In this document: in pieces, positions 36,974-45,869 of the stretch
Numbering within the stretch: the first letter of the stretch is position 1
Layout: each line of letters begins with the position of its first letter
Assembly (NCBI GenBank): GCA_024398815.1
Contig: JAKSIL010000007.1
Coordinates: 1 to 64,000 of the forward strand
Reading direction: 5' to 3'
Length of the DNA stretch: 64,000 nt
Source: Fibrobacter sp.
GTDB taxonomy: Bacteria > Fibrobacterota > Fibrobacteria > Fibrobacterales > Fibrobacteraceae
Position numbers and translations under genes: made by a program
The notes under the pieces: model-generated
Seen by the model: only the letters and a program-made list of their open reading frames with translations
Databases searched by the model: none
What the model was told of the DNA's origin: nothing

Positions 36974-37142
36974 ATTCAGTCTACTGCAAAAACCGTGCCA
37001 AATGTTCTTTTAGGCTTTTTCGTGGCCATTAGGACCACATATTATAATATAACATAAAATGCGGTCCTATTTCAAGCAAAAAATGCGGAACTTTTTTCCC
37101 CGGAACGGTCCAAAGTCCCATTTTTTTTAAAAGCCTATATTT

Positions 37143-38597
37143 TTAAATCTTGTATTCCTCTTTCTTCATCCCCAGGCGTTCCATGACCTCACGGAGCACC
37201 TTTCTGTCAATTCCCAAAATAGTCGAAGCCAAGGTCAGGTTCGCATTGCTGTCCTTGAGAGCGCGAGCGATTACATCGCGCTCCACGGCCTCGCGAGCCT
37301 CCTTCAGCGTCCTTGGCGATTCCTTCGCCTCGTTCTGCACATTGTCAAGTCCCAAGTCAGCAGGCTGGATTACTCCGTGGACCGACTGGACCAGGGCCTT
37401 CTGCACCCTGTTTTCGAGTTCACGCACGTTGCCCGGCCAATGATAGCCAAGCAAAGCCTTCTCCGTATTGCGGCTCATGCGGAACTTGCCGCGACCGTAC
37501 TCGGCTCCGTAGCGCTTAATGAATTCCTCGGCCAAGAGCACGACATCCTGTCCTCTATCGCGTAATGCCGGAAGTACTACGGGCATCACCTGGATACGGA
37601 AGTACAGGTCTTCGCGGAAACGGCCTTCGCGCACGGCGGCCTCCAAATCCACATGGGTTGCCGAAATCACCCTCACGTTCACGGGGATTTCACGATTGTC
37701 GCCTACTCGCGTAATGTGCTTTTCCTGCAACACGCGCAACAGCTTCACCTGCATATTCAGCGGAAGTTCACCGATTTCGTCAAGGAAAATAGTGCCTCCG
37801 TCGGCTTCCTCGAAGAAGCCCTTGCGGTTTTCTATGGCACCGGTAAACGAGCCCTTGACATGTCCAAAAAGCAAGGACTCAATAAGATTTTCAGGAATGG
37901 CGCCACAGTTCACGGCGATAAACGGACGATCGGCACGCGGACTGCGCTTGTGGATGTACCTTGCAAACACTTCCTTGCCTGTACCCGTTTCGCCACGGAT
38001 AATCACAGGAAGCGGCAAAGGAGCAAGTTTTTCGGCAAGGGCGACAAGTTCCGCCATGGCGGTGCTGGAAAAAACGATTCCGTCCTTGCGGACAACGTTT
38101 TTAAGAACGTCCAGCGATTCCTTGTCCCTGAGACGGTCGTAAGCCGCAAAGGCAAACTTTTCGCATACGGCCACAAAAGAATCAAACAGTTCGCTGTCTT
38201 CGGCGGTAAAAGGCTCTTCGCGGGCGGCACGCTGCAAATAAAGGTAGCCAGCCTCGGAATCCGGCGTGCGGAACGGCGAAACCATGATGCTCGTGAGTTT
38301 ATTCTGCACAATGGACTTCGACAAGTCGGCAGACTCGTCGTCGAGCTGGTTCCATACGACCGCCTTGTTTTCGGTTATGGCCTGCTTGACCGCAGAAATG
38401 GAAATAGGAACATTTTCGGGATTGGAATAATGAAGCGGAACTTCGCCAGCGACATCGAGAACGGCGGCATCGGCATGAAGCACGCCCTTCGCCACTTCCA
38501 ATATTTTAGCAAACAAAGAACTAGGCTGCTCCTCGTCAAGCAAAGTCTTGACGACATCCAGCATCTTCTCTGTAGCTATCATCGATTCCGATTTCAT
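37143..38597 (-). CDS. Sigma-54-dependent transcriptional activator with GAF domain
   Basis: A 484-residue protein from ATG 38597; a TTG six bases upstream is less likely. Residues about 25-165 form a GAF-like sensor. The AAA+ domain (about 178-410) has Walker A GETGTGKE at about 202. The sigma-54 contact loop reads GSFTGA (the usual form is GAFTGA) near 248, with Walker B LDEIGE and an R-finger region FREDLYFR. The Fis-type HTH occupies the last 50 residues. There is no receiver domain, so control is probably via the GAF ligand or by phosphorylation from the adjacent kinase. It lies 17 nt after the kinase gene. Confidence 0.93.
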   Translation of the reverse strand: MKSESMIATEKMLDVVKTLLDEEQPSSLFAKILEVAKGVLHADAAVLDVAGEVPLHYSNPENVPISISAVKQAITENKAVVWNQLDDESADLSKSIVQNKLTSIMVSPFRTPDSEAGYLYLQRAAREEPFTAEDSELFDSFVAVCEKFAFAAYDRLRDKESLDVLKNVVRKDGIVFSSTAMAELVALAEKLAPLPLPVIIRGETGTGKEVFARYIHKRSPRADRPFIAVNCGAIPENLIESLLFGHVKGSFTGAIENRKGFFEEADGGTIFLDEIGELPLNMQVKLLRVLQEKHITRVGDNREIPVNVRVISATHVDLEAAVREGRFREDLYFRIQVMPVVLPALRDRGQDVVLLAEEFIKRYGAEYGRGKFRMSRNTEKALLGYHWPGNVRELENRVQKALVQSVHGVIQPADLGLDNVQNEAKESPRTLKEAREAVERDVIARALKDSNANLTLASTILGIDRKVLREVMERLGMKKEEYKI

Positions 38598-38614
38598 ACA
38601 CAACCCACTACTAG

Positions 38615-39769
38615 TTACTCGTTTTCGTTGACCGAAGAATCCAGACCCGGCATAGGCAAGGATTCCAGCACATTTTCAGGTAAAGAAGCGGTTCCGCTAT
38701 CGACAGATTCCGTTTGAAGGCCCTGCTCAATCGCCCTGGATTTCAGGAGCATTTGAGCACCGGTCTCATCAACACCGGAAGATCCCGTATTCAACACCAA
38801 AAAAAGTACAACGCACGATAGTACAACAACAAAAATAGATAGAAGCAATAGCTTTTTCGTAGTCCAAAAAACCTTTTTTTCGGCAAATTCCGGCAAAATA
38901 ATGCCGAAATTTTCTTCCCCGCGACAATCCGTTCCGTTTTTTTCAGCAATAATTTTTTGAAAACGGACGTTCTCGTTTTCCCAAGCCACGGCACCGCAAA
39001 TACCATCAAACGCAATTTCCAGGAGTTCGTCGAGTTCGTCGAAGTCCTCGACACGGTCCTCGGGATCCACTCGCAAAAGGCCCTTCCAAATCGGAGAAAG
39101 TTTCGACAGGCACGAAACATCGCCGCCCAAGTTCGAAAGGGTATCGAGCTTTCCAAAAAGAAGCGCATTAGGATCGATGGAATCAATGGAAGCGCCAGCC
39201 TCGGCAAAGCCATCGAAACTATCGGCCTTCAACAAATCTTCGCCGGCAATCCAGCGGTACAAAAGCAAGCCAAGGCTATAAAGATCGCTCTTTTCGTCGG
39301 CCTTCGCGCCCTGGATGCGTTCAGGAGCGGCAAAAGCCAAAGTTCCCGGTCCAACGATACCACAATCGATAAGTACCGGTCGACCATCGAGCCCAAAGAC
39401 AATGTTCGACGGATTCAAGTCGCCATGATGGACGCCCGCCCGCGACATGCTCTGCAACGCGCGCACCACGAGCCGCAAACTGCGAAGAGCCACCGCCAAG
39501 GACATTGGACTTAACTTGTCCGAAACGACTCCTTCGATATAATCGTAAACCATGTAGGGGCGACGAGAGCGCACCCCCGTCTCAAGTACGCGGAACACTC
39601 CATCGAAGCGATTTGACTGCAGTAATTCGATAGCCTTGGAATCTACGGAAATTCCTTCCCCGTACCATTTCAAAGCATAGGTACGGCTACCGTTCCAAAG
39701 CTTGTAAATTTGCGCCTCGCCTCCGGAGTGCAAAGTTTCACAACGGGAAATTCCCTGGAAGAAACTCAT
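38615..39769 (-). CDS. Membrane-anchored Ser/Thr protein kinase
   Basis: A 384-residue protein. ATG 39769 overlaps the upstream TGA by 4 nt (ATGA), which fixes the start. Kinase motifs: Lys34 (YALKWY), HGDLNPSN with catalytic D117 and N122, then DCG (135-137) in place of DFG with the Asp kept, and AAPE (147-150). The Gly-rich loop is reduced. A single transmembrane helix lies at about 306-327, leaving about 57 Ser/Glu-rich residues outside. It is the middle gene of a TPR lipoprotein/kinase/sigma-54 activator operon. Likely active, given the retained Lys, Asp and Asn. Confidence 0.88.
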   Translation of the reverse strand: MSFFQGISRCETLHSGGEAQIYKLWNGSRTYALKWYGEGISVDSKAIELLQSNRFDGVFRVLETGVRSRRPYMVYDYIEGVVSDKLSPMSLAVALRSLRLVVRALQSMSRAGVHHGDLNPSNIVFGLDGRPVLIDCGIVGPGTLAFAAPERIQGAKADEKSDLYSLGLLLYRWIAGEDLLKADSFDGFAEAGASIDSIDPNALLFGKLDTLSNLGGDVSCLSKLSPIWKGLLRVDPEDRVEDFDELDELLEIAFDGICGAVAWENENVRFQKIIAEKNGTDCRGEENFGIILPEFAEKKVFWTTKKLLLLSIFVVVLSCVVLFLVLNTGSSGVDETGAQMLLKSRAIEQGLQTESVDSGTASLPENVLESLPMPGLDSSVNENE

Positions 39770-40488
39770 AGACTCCCCGACTCCACAAGAGTTTTGAGGG
39801 AGTCCTCGGCAACCTGCGTCCAATGCGCCAAGCCAGGTTCGTCAGGAAGGGCGTTATGGCCCATGGACCAGATGTCCCAGGCCGACTCCACATCGCCAAG
39901 CTTCCAGTAAAGGTTCCCGAGATTCATGTACGCCGGACCGAATTTCGGTTCCTTGGTAACGATGTAGACATACAGGTTCTTAGCCTCTTCAACCTTGTTG
40001 CGACGTTCCAGCAAAAGCGCCTTGAGGTTGTAGCTAAAGTAATTCGCGCTGTCAAGGCGTATGGACTGGTCCAGGATAGGCAGTACGTTCGCTTCGCCGT
40101 GTTCGACAAGAGTCGCTCGGGCAAGGTAGAAAAGGCTGGTGGAATAGGCGGCGTCAATTTTCCCGGAGCTGTCGACCTTCGACAAAATGCGAAATTCGCT
40201 TACCGTTTTTTCCCAAAGTTCCAAAGTCGACGTCTTCAGAAGTTCCTTTTCTTCGGCGATGGCGTAATAGGCCAAGGCAAGCCCGTAGCGGGCGTCCCTG
40301 TGCGCCGGAGACTGGTCCAAAGCCTTTGAAAAATTCGTAACGGCTCTTTCAAAGTCGCCGATTCTCAAAGCTTCGTTACCGCGATTCACGTCGTCTTCAA
40401 GGCATCCGCAAAAACACAGCGGCAGCAAGAGCAGCGCTATTTTGAGCACAGCAATCAACTGTGTCTGTAAGCAAACACCTTTGAGCAT
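39766..40488 (-). CDS. TPR lipoprotein
   Basis: A 240-residue protein from ATG 40488. The lipobox is LCFCG-C, about 30 residues in. Three to four TPR motifs cover residues about 35-215 (GNEALRIGDFERAVTNFSKAL, then AYMNLGNLYWKLGDVESAW). It lies in the periplasm or on the outer membrane, probably as a protein-interaction module. It is first in the operon with the kinase (4-nt overlap) and the sigma-54 activator, so it could be the envelope input of that pathway. Confidence 0.83.
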   Translation of the reverse strand: MLKGVCLQTQLIAVLKIALLLLPLCFCGCLEDDVNRGNEALRIGDFERAVTNFSKALDQSPAHRDARYGLALAYYAIAEEKELLKTSTLELWEKTVSEFRILSKVDSSGKIDAAYSTSLFYLARATLVEHGEANVLPILDQSIRLDSANYFSYNLKALLLERRNKVEEAKNLYVYIVTKEPKFGPAYMNLGNLYWKLGDVESAWDIWSMGHNALPDEPGLAHWTQVAEDSLKTLVESGSL

Positions 40489-40503
40489 ATCGTTAAAATA
40501 CAA

Positions 40504-40531
40504 AAATTCCCGACCAATGGGCCGGGAATCT
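40504..40531 (-). terminator. Terminator after the DUF3332 gene
   Basis: On the minus strand, ATTCCCGGCCC and TCGGGAAT form a stem followed by TTTTTG. It separates the DUF3332 gene from the TPR lipoprotein gene. Confidence 0.7.
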
Positions 40532-40555
40532 TCTCAATTGACTAAAGTAATCGAA

Positions 40556-40990
40556 TTACTTTTCAATTTCGTACATGGAAACGAGATTGCCTTCGGCGTC
40601 GAGGGCGCGGATCACGTTTTCATCGCGCTGGAGGGTCATGGTGGCCTTTTCGCCAGCAGCGGTGGTGAGTTCCATGGTCAAGGAACCGTCAGCGTTCTTG
40701 ACAGCAGCAACGGAGTTGCCCTGATCGTCCTGTTCGAAGTAGGAGTCACCAGCGGCGAGCGGGTTGGAGCCAGTCCAGAATTCGACAGTGTTGAGCACCA
40801 GCCAGTCAACGAAGAATGCAATGCCGTAGACCGGGATGATGTTCATGCCGAAGTGAACGATAGAATTGAGCCACTTGTTGCCAAGAGTTCCGTTCCACTT
40901 GTGGAGCTTGTGGAAGCAAGCATAGCTACCGTAGCAGCCAGAGAGAGTGATCACGGATGCGCAAAGAAGAGCGGCAATACCTTTTTTCAT
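40556..40990 (-). CDS. DUF3332-family lipoprotein
   Basis: A 144-residue protein. The lipobox is LSG-C at residue 19. The family block KLHKWNGTLGNKWLNSIVHF is followed by one hydrophobic segment (IIPVYGIAFFVDWLVLN) and EFWTGSNP. The C-terminal third is a small beta region. DUF3332 members occur in many Gram-negatives with no known function. The ATG follows AAGGAG. Probably monocistronic. Confidence 0.88.
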   Translation of the reverse strand: MKKGIAALLCASVITLSGCYGSYACFHKLHKWNGTLGNKWLNSIVHFGMNIIPVYGIAFFVDWLVLNTVEFWTGSNPLAAGDSYFEQDDQGNSVAAVKNADGSLTMELTTAAGEKATMTLQRDENVIRALDAEGNLVSMYEIEK

Positions 40991-41064
40991 TTTATATTAC
41001 TCCTTAAGGGTTAAGTTATCGTATATACGATTGCAAAACAATATAACTAAAATTTTCTGTTTTT

Positions 41065-41451
41065 TTACAAGTTTTCAAGATATTTTTTTAACATGTTGAC
41101 AAATATCACACATGGCCGAAAAAGCCCTTTTTTGCGTAAATCATTGATTTTCACCCATTTAAAAGCATCGTAGCCACATAAATTCACAAAGTTGTTCGTT
41201 AAATTTACTCTAAATCCGTACAACCTACCCCCCTCCCCATCGTAAAAATCGGCGGCCCCCAGGGGTTCCATACAATCCACATTTGTCGAAAGTCGGTCAA
41301 AAACACCCCTTTCCAGGGCGTCTTCCATGGTATCGAGCCCCTCCAGAGGCTCCGTCGGAAACTCCCACCACCCCGGGAAAGCCCCCTGGGCGGGGCGCTT
41401 GCACAAAAGAACGCGACCTTTTTTCTCGACAATTGCAGAAACAGCTAGCAT
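41065..41451 (-). CDS. Nudix-fold protein with degenerate Nudix box
   Basis: A 128-residue protein. The fold is recognisable from KGRVLLCKRPAQGAFPGWWEFP near the N-terminus, as in CTP/8-oxo-dGTP pyrophosphatases. The Nudix box should contain RE-x-x-EE, but here the segment reads ALERGVFDRLSTN. The metal-binding glutamates are therefore absent. It may be inactive or a nucleotide sensor. The upstream 110 bp up to the solute-binding protein gene is T-rich with no clear Shine-Dalgarno site for this gene. Confidence 0.7.
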   Translation of the reverse strand: MLAVSAIVEKKGRVLLCKRPAQGAFPGWWEFPTEPLEGLDTMEDALERGVFDRLSTNVDCMEPLGAADFYDGEGGRLYGFRVNLTNNFVNLCGYDAFKWVKINDLRKKGLFRPCVIFVNMLKKYLENL

Positions 41452-41562
41452 TTTTACCCTTTTTTTGCTTTTCTTTTCATTTTTTTTCTTTTTTTTGGCT
41501 AATTTACAAATATATTACTGACAAACGCAACCCCCCGCGTATGGGTTCTTTCGGAGTTTTTC

Positions 41563-43071
41563 ATGAAGCAAGCCTTTAAAGCATTCGCATTCGCCTCTTT
41601 GTGCGCCATTTCGACTATTTATGCAGCAGAACCGTTGACAGTTTGGATTATGCCAAACGGAGCATCGCCCCAGGAAAAACTGGAACAACGTTTAAACGAA
41701 TACACACAAAAGACAGGTATCCCGACCCAGGTGCAAGTCCTCGACTGGGGAGAAGCCTGGAACCGCATTTCCACGACCCTTGCTTCGGGGAAGGACGCTC
41801 CCGACGTACTGCAGCTGGGAACCACCTGGATACCCTACTTCGCTTCGCGCGGCGAAATCAAGCCGTTGAACAAATGGCTCGATAAGATTGATTCCACCCG
41901 TTTCGAACCTGTCAGCTGGAACACTACGAGAATAGACTCCGACAGTATCGTTTATTCCATCCCGTGGTTCATTGATGTGCGCCCGGTTCTCGGGAACAAG
42001 AGAATTCTGAAGAAAAACGGAATCTCCAAGGAAAGCCTCGTCTCTTACAAAGGCTTCATCGACGCCATCAAGAAGATCAATGCGAGCAAAGACGCACTCG
42101 AAGACGGCACGAAGATTCACGCCTACGCATTCCCCGGAAAAAGCGACTGGAACATTCCGCACAACTTCGCCCCGTGGATATGGAGCAATGGCGGGGACTT
42201 CATTACCAAAGACGAGAATGGGAAATGGCACGCCAACATTCTTTCAGAAAAAACTTTGGTGGGCATCGCCAAGTACCTGAACTTTGTGCTGGATTCGCTG
42301 GTCGCCCCCGAAGCGCTACAGACAAATACGGCCCAAGTCGCCCAACGTTTTAACGCAGGCGAACTAGCATTCATCGTCAACACAGCTGAAATCGTGATGC
42401 AGACCAGGTTCGACGCGACCCAGGGAGGACTCTCCAATGCAAAGATTGGACTTGACAGCATCGTCGTACTGCCGATTCCCAGTGGTGAATCCGGCTCCAT
42501 AAGCTTCATCGGCGGAAGCAACCTCGCCATACCTGCCACAAACAACCGCCCGGAAGCCCTTGACTTATTGCTTTTCCTCACGAACGACGAAAATCTGGAC
42601 GCCTACACCAAGCAAATCGGATTCCTGCCGACGTCCAAGAAGGTACTCGCCAACTGGGCCGAAGACGAAGAGTACAAAGAACTGGTAAAGGCTCTCGAAA
42701 CCGGCAAGACATATTCCGCCATTCCCGAATGGGGCGACATTGAGCAGAAGCTCGTGTCCATGTTCAGCGCAGTCTGGGACCATCTCGAAATTCCGGCCCT
42801 GTATTCCGAAAACAAGCTATACCAGATTTTCAAAGACTACACCACCGAAATCGACAACATACTTGGCTATTCCTTCACCAAGACCGTCACTTTTGCAGAA
42901 TTCCAAGATATTTGGCACAAAACGCTCAATAAACAGGACGCCGTAGCCGACGCAAACAAAGACGAAGTCCAGTACGACCCCATCAAGAGCAATCTCCGCA
43001 AAGCTCCATGGGTATTTGCCATAATGATTCTTCTCGGATTCGCCTTTTCATTTAAGCGCAAGAAAAAATGA
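41563..43071 (+). CDS. Membrane-tethered extracellular solute (sugar)-binding protein
   Basis: A 502-residue protein. Signal peptide 1-21 (ending IYA). The body is an ABC-type family 1 sugar-binding fold, with the N-terminal LTVWIMPNGA, LASGKDAPDVLQLGTTW and a later FIGGSNLAIPA. Unusually it ends in a hydrophobic helix (about residues 479-496) followed by KRKKK, so it should stay fixed in the inner membrane facing the periplasm. No permease or ATPase gene is adjacent. The ATGA overlap with the next gene ties it to a diguanylate cyclase, suggesting sensing rather than transport. The ATG follows GGAG. Confidence 0.85.
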   Translation: MKQAFKAFAFASLCAISTIYAAEPLTVWIMPNGASPQEKLEQRLNEYTQKTGIPTQVQVLDWGEAWNRISTTLASGKDAPDVLQLGTTWIPYFASRGEIKPLNKWLDKIDSTRFEPVSWNTTRIDSDSIVYSIPWFIDVRPVLGNKRILKKNGISKESLVSYKGFIDAIKKINASKDALEDGTKIHAYAFPGKSDWNIPHNFAPWIWSNGGDFITKDENGKWHANILSEKTLVGIAKYLNFVLDSLVAPEALQTNTAQVAQRFNAGELAFIVNTAEIVMQTRFDATQGGLSNAKIGLDSIVVLPIPSGESGSISFIGGSNLAIPATNNRPEALDLLLFLTNDENLDAYTKQIGFLPTSKKVLANWAEDEEYKELVKALETGKTYSAIPEWGDIEQKLVSMFSAVWDHLEIPALYSENKLYQIFKDYTTEIDNILGYSFTKTVTFAEFQDIWHKTLNKQDAVADANKDEVQYDPIKSNLRKAPWVFAIMILLGFAFSFKRKKK

Positions 43072-44795
43072 GAAACCATAGACTTACCAAATTCAAAAAC
43101 AGCATCGTCGTCAAGAGCATCGCATTCTTGATTGTGGCCATGCTGCTCATCGTCGCTGTAGGAACGTACTTTTTTACAGAGCGCCAGATGGCGACTACGT
43201 TGAACTGGACATTCAATACAAATCAAACCCAGCTCGACCAACTAGGCTCGTCCGTCAACAACGAGATGAAGCAGTTTGGCGACAAGATGACCCTGCTTGC
43301 CAAAAGCTACGAAGTGCAAAGCATGGACCCATTGATTGCCGGCGGCTACCTCAAGAGCTACAACATCTCGGACCTGTTCATCTCGGGAGAAACGGTAACG
43401 CTTTACGACAGACGCGACAGCATGGTCTGCAACAATTCCATGCTCGATGCGAACAAGGTGAGCTACCCCATCAACTTTGCAAAAATCACGCCACACCGCC
43501 CCTACATCAGCAACTGGTACAGGGACTCGGACAATACGCCAAAAAGAGCTTTCGGAGCCGTCGTGAGCGACAGGGCCTCAGGCGACGGAAGCCTGGTCGC
43601 CAGCTTTTCCTCTAGACGCCTATGGAAATACTTCGAACGCCATAAAATCGGCAAGGACGGATTCCTTATCGCCATCAACGCAGCCGGGGAAATTCTTTAC
43701 CATCCCGACCTCAAAACTTGGCTAGACGAACCCCACAAGATTTCCGAATTCGGAATCAAGGAGCTGAACGCAAGGCACTTCGAGACAAGCGACCTCACGT
43801 TCCAGCACCTGAGCGACGGCAAGGACTATCTGATAAACTACAATTACAACCCGACCTACGATCTCGGACTTATCAGTCTCCAGCCGAAAGCGGAAATTGA
43901 CGAAATGGTTTCGTCGGTAAAACTCATCAGCTGGGCCATCCTCGCCTGCTCCATTCTCGTGATGCTGATAGCCGCCCTCTGGCTCATGTTGATGCTGTGG
44001 AGGCCCATGAACAGGCTGATTGTGCACATAAATCAGATTACCGACGGTAACCTCGACGTAAAGGACATCGTGGTCGGCAAACGCAAGGACGAAATCGGAC
44101 AACTGTCACGTTCGTTCAACCTGATGCACAACACCATCAAGCGTCAGATTCGTGAATTGAACGCCCACAGGGAAATGCTGGAACAGGAAGTCAGTGAACG
44201 CACCAAGGAGTTGGAAGACGCCAACAAGAAGTTGGACCTTATATCCAGGACCGACGAGCTGACCAAGCTCCCGAACCGCCGCGACATGAACGAGACTATC
44301 GAAAACGAAGTCGGACGCTCAACGAGAACCCGCAAGCCGTTCTGCTTCATCTTTATCGACATTGACCACTTCAAGAACGTCAACGACACATACGGACACG
44401 CTGCCGGCGACGAGATTCTCAAAGCTGTTGCAGAAATGGTCCGCTCGCTGCTTCGCAAATACGACGTTCTTGCCCGCTACGGCGGCGAAGAGTTCCTGAC
44501 GCTTTTGCCTGAAACCGACTTGGAAGGAGCGTTGATTGTCGCAGAGCGCTTCCGCGAGCAGGTCGAAGCCATGACCATCGAATACGGCGAACACAAAATC
44601 AAGGTGACCATTACCCTTGGTGTCGCACAGTACGACTACGGTCTGGGAGCCGACCGAAGCATCCAGCTCGCAGACAAGGCGCTGTACGAAGGCAAGGAAA
44701 GCGGCCGCAACAAGGTCGTCGCCTGGAACCCCGAACGCACAACTACAGAAGAGTACAAGCGCGCCGCCATGGATACGGTCGACGCCGTACCTTAA
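43068..44795 (+). CDS. Cache-like/HAMP/GGDEF diguanylate cyclase
   Basis: A 575-residue protein. TM1 is at about 17-38, followed by a periplasmic sensor region of about 250 residues resembling a double Cache domain. TM2 is at about 288-312, HAMP at about 313-365, and a coiled-coil at 365-390. The GGDEF domain (about 395-560) has GGEEF at 472-476 and the product-inhibition site RKYD at 463-466, so it should be active and feedback-inhibited, making c-di-GMP. The start overlaps the stop of the solute-binding protein gene by 4 nt, implying a fixed stoichiometry and a shared signal. Confidence 0.93.
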   Translation: MRNHRLTKFKNSIVVKSIAFLIVAMLLIVAVGTYFFTERQMATTLNWTFNTNQTQLDQLGSSVNNEMKQFGDKMTLLAKSYEVQSMDPLIAGGYLKSYNISDLFISGETVTLYDRRDSMVCNNSMLDANKVSYPINFAKITPHRPYISNWYRDSDNTPKRAFGAVVSDRASGDGSLVASFSSRRLWKYFERHKIGKDGFLIAINAAGEILYHPDLKTWLDEPHKISEFGIKELNARHFETSDLTFQHLSDGKDYLINYNYNPTYDLGLISLQPKAEIDEMVSSVKLISWAILACSILVMLIAALWLMLMLWRPMNRLIVHINQITDGNLDVKDIVVGKRKDEIGQLSRSFNLMHNTIKRQIRELNAHREMLEQEVSERTKELEDANKKLDLISRTDELTKLPNRRDMNETIENEVGRSTRTRKPFCFIFIDIDHFKNVNDTYGHAAGDEILKAVAEMVRSLLRKYDVLARYGGEEFLTLLPETDLEGALIVAERFREQVEAMTIEYGEHKIKVTITLGVAQYDYGLGADRSIQLADKALYEGKESGRNKVVAWNPERTTTEEYKRAAMDTVDAVP

Positions 44796-44807
44796 CAGCA
44801 AATTAAA

Positions 44808-44866
44808 GCTCGCGCACGAAATCGAAAGAATGCTCGCGCACGAAATCGAAAGAATGCCCGCGCACT
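44808..44866. repeat. 24-bp tandem repeat, 2.4 copies
   Basis: A 24-bp unit beginning GCTCGCGCACGAAATCG occurs at 44808-44831 and again at 44832-44855, then in part. It follows the diguanylate cyclase stop and precedes the terminator. Confidence 0.8.
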
Positions 44867-44886
44867 TGGAACATTGCGTACATACA

Positions 44887-44928
44887 AAAAGACCCGCCCT
44901 AAAGAAAAATCTTTGGGCGGGCTTTTTA
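44887..44928. terminator. Strong bidirectional terminator between the diguanylate cyclase and tRNA-Pro genes
   Basis: GACCCGCCCTAAAGA pairs with TCTTTGGGCGGGC, flanked by A tracts on the left and T tracts on the right. It can serve both convergent transcripts. Confidence 0.88.
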
Positions 44929-45002
44929 TCGGGATGACTGAATTCGAATCAGCGACCTCTTGAACCCCATTCAAGCGCTCTACCAGGCTGAGCTACATCC
45001 CG
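44929..45002 (-). tRNA. tRNA-Pro(GGG)
   Basis: A 74-nt cloverleaf on the minus strand. The acceptor CGGGATG pairs with CATCCCG and the discriminator is A. The anticodon arm CTTGA-ATGGGGT-TCAAG gives anticodon GGG. C1 paired with G72 is typical of proline tRNAs. CCA is not encoded. Confidence 0.92.
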
Positions 45003-45089
45003 AGGTCTTATGTAAGAGTGAACCAAATTTAGTTAAGAAAGGCCATTTTTTCAAGGGACAACCGCAAAAATCGCCAAAAAAGCGAAAAA

Positions 45090-45869
45090 TCAATCCTTCC
45101 AGTAACCCACAATCAACACTTCCGGAGTCGCCTTGGGATACTTTTTGCTTTTGAAACCGACAATCTTGCGAAGACTCTTTTGTTTGAGTTCCCAACCCGT
45201 ACGGGTCATGCCCTTGGTGCTAAGCGTGATTTTCTGGGCGGGAATCTTGCCACCTTCGGTAACCTTCCCCTTTTCGTCCACCTTGACCATCACGTTTTTT
45301 GCCTTCATGGAGAATTCCTTTGCCGCCTCGTCAGAAAGCGAAAGGTCGGGGCGTTCCTTCTTGTCGGTTTCCCAAACGTAGAACGTCCATTCGCGTTTTT
45401 CGTTAGCCTTGTAGTAGCCAGCATCGAACATTTTTTCGCCAAAGAAGATGGGGGCGACGACAAAGCCGTCCAGTTTGGCCGTATAGGGCTTGCCATCGGT
45501 ACCAACCATCACGACGACAGGATTGATTTGACCGTCCATGCCGGAAAAATCCATATCGAATTCAATCGTGACAGGAGCGTTCGGCGCAATCTTCGTCGGA
45601 AACTTGAAGTTACTCATGCCAATGCCCTGGCCGAAGGAATTCTCAAGTACGATTTCGCTCTTGGTGACGTTTGCGCCCTTCAGCACGATGTGCTTGGTAG
45701 AACCTTGTTCAACATAGCCGATGGGATAAACATCAGGAACAAAACGGATAGCGTCTTCCTGGGCGAAGGACATCACTGCTAGAGAGGAAGCGAGAACGGC
45801 TGAGGAAATTGCAGAACGAACCGCCGTCGGGGCTTCACGCAACGAAAAAAAAGATTTGAGCATATTCAT
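45090..45869 (-). CDS. Secreted protein of unknown function
   Basis: The start is 45869, or 6 nt downstream (259 or 257 residues). Signal peptide of about 35 residues ending MSFAQ. The body looks like beta-sandwich repeats (IVLENSFGQGIGMSNFKFPTK and similar) followed by a Lys-rich C-terminal region. No family was recognised. It is transcribed divergently from the membrane protein at 45904 across a 34-bp spacer that contains TATATTTC close to this ATG. Confidence 0.65.
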   Translation of the reverse strand: MNMLKSFFSLREAPTAVRSAISSAVLASSLAVMSFAQEDAIRFVPDVYPIGYVEQGSTKHIVLKGANVTKSEIVLENSFGQGIGMSNFKFPTKIAPNAPVTIEFDMDFSGMDGQINPVVVMVGTDGKPYTAKLDGFVVAPIFFGEKMFDAGYYKANEKREWTFYVWETDKKERPDLSLSDEAAKEFSMKAKNVMVKVDEKGKVTEGGKIPAQKITLSTKGMTRTGWELKQKSLRKIVGFKSKKYPKATPEVLIVGYWKD

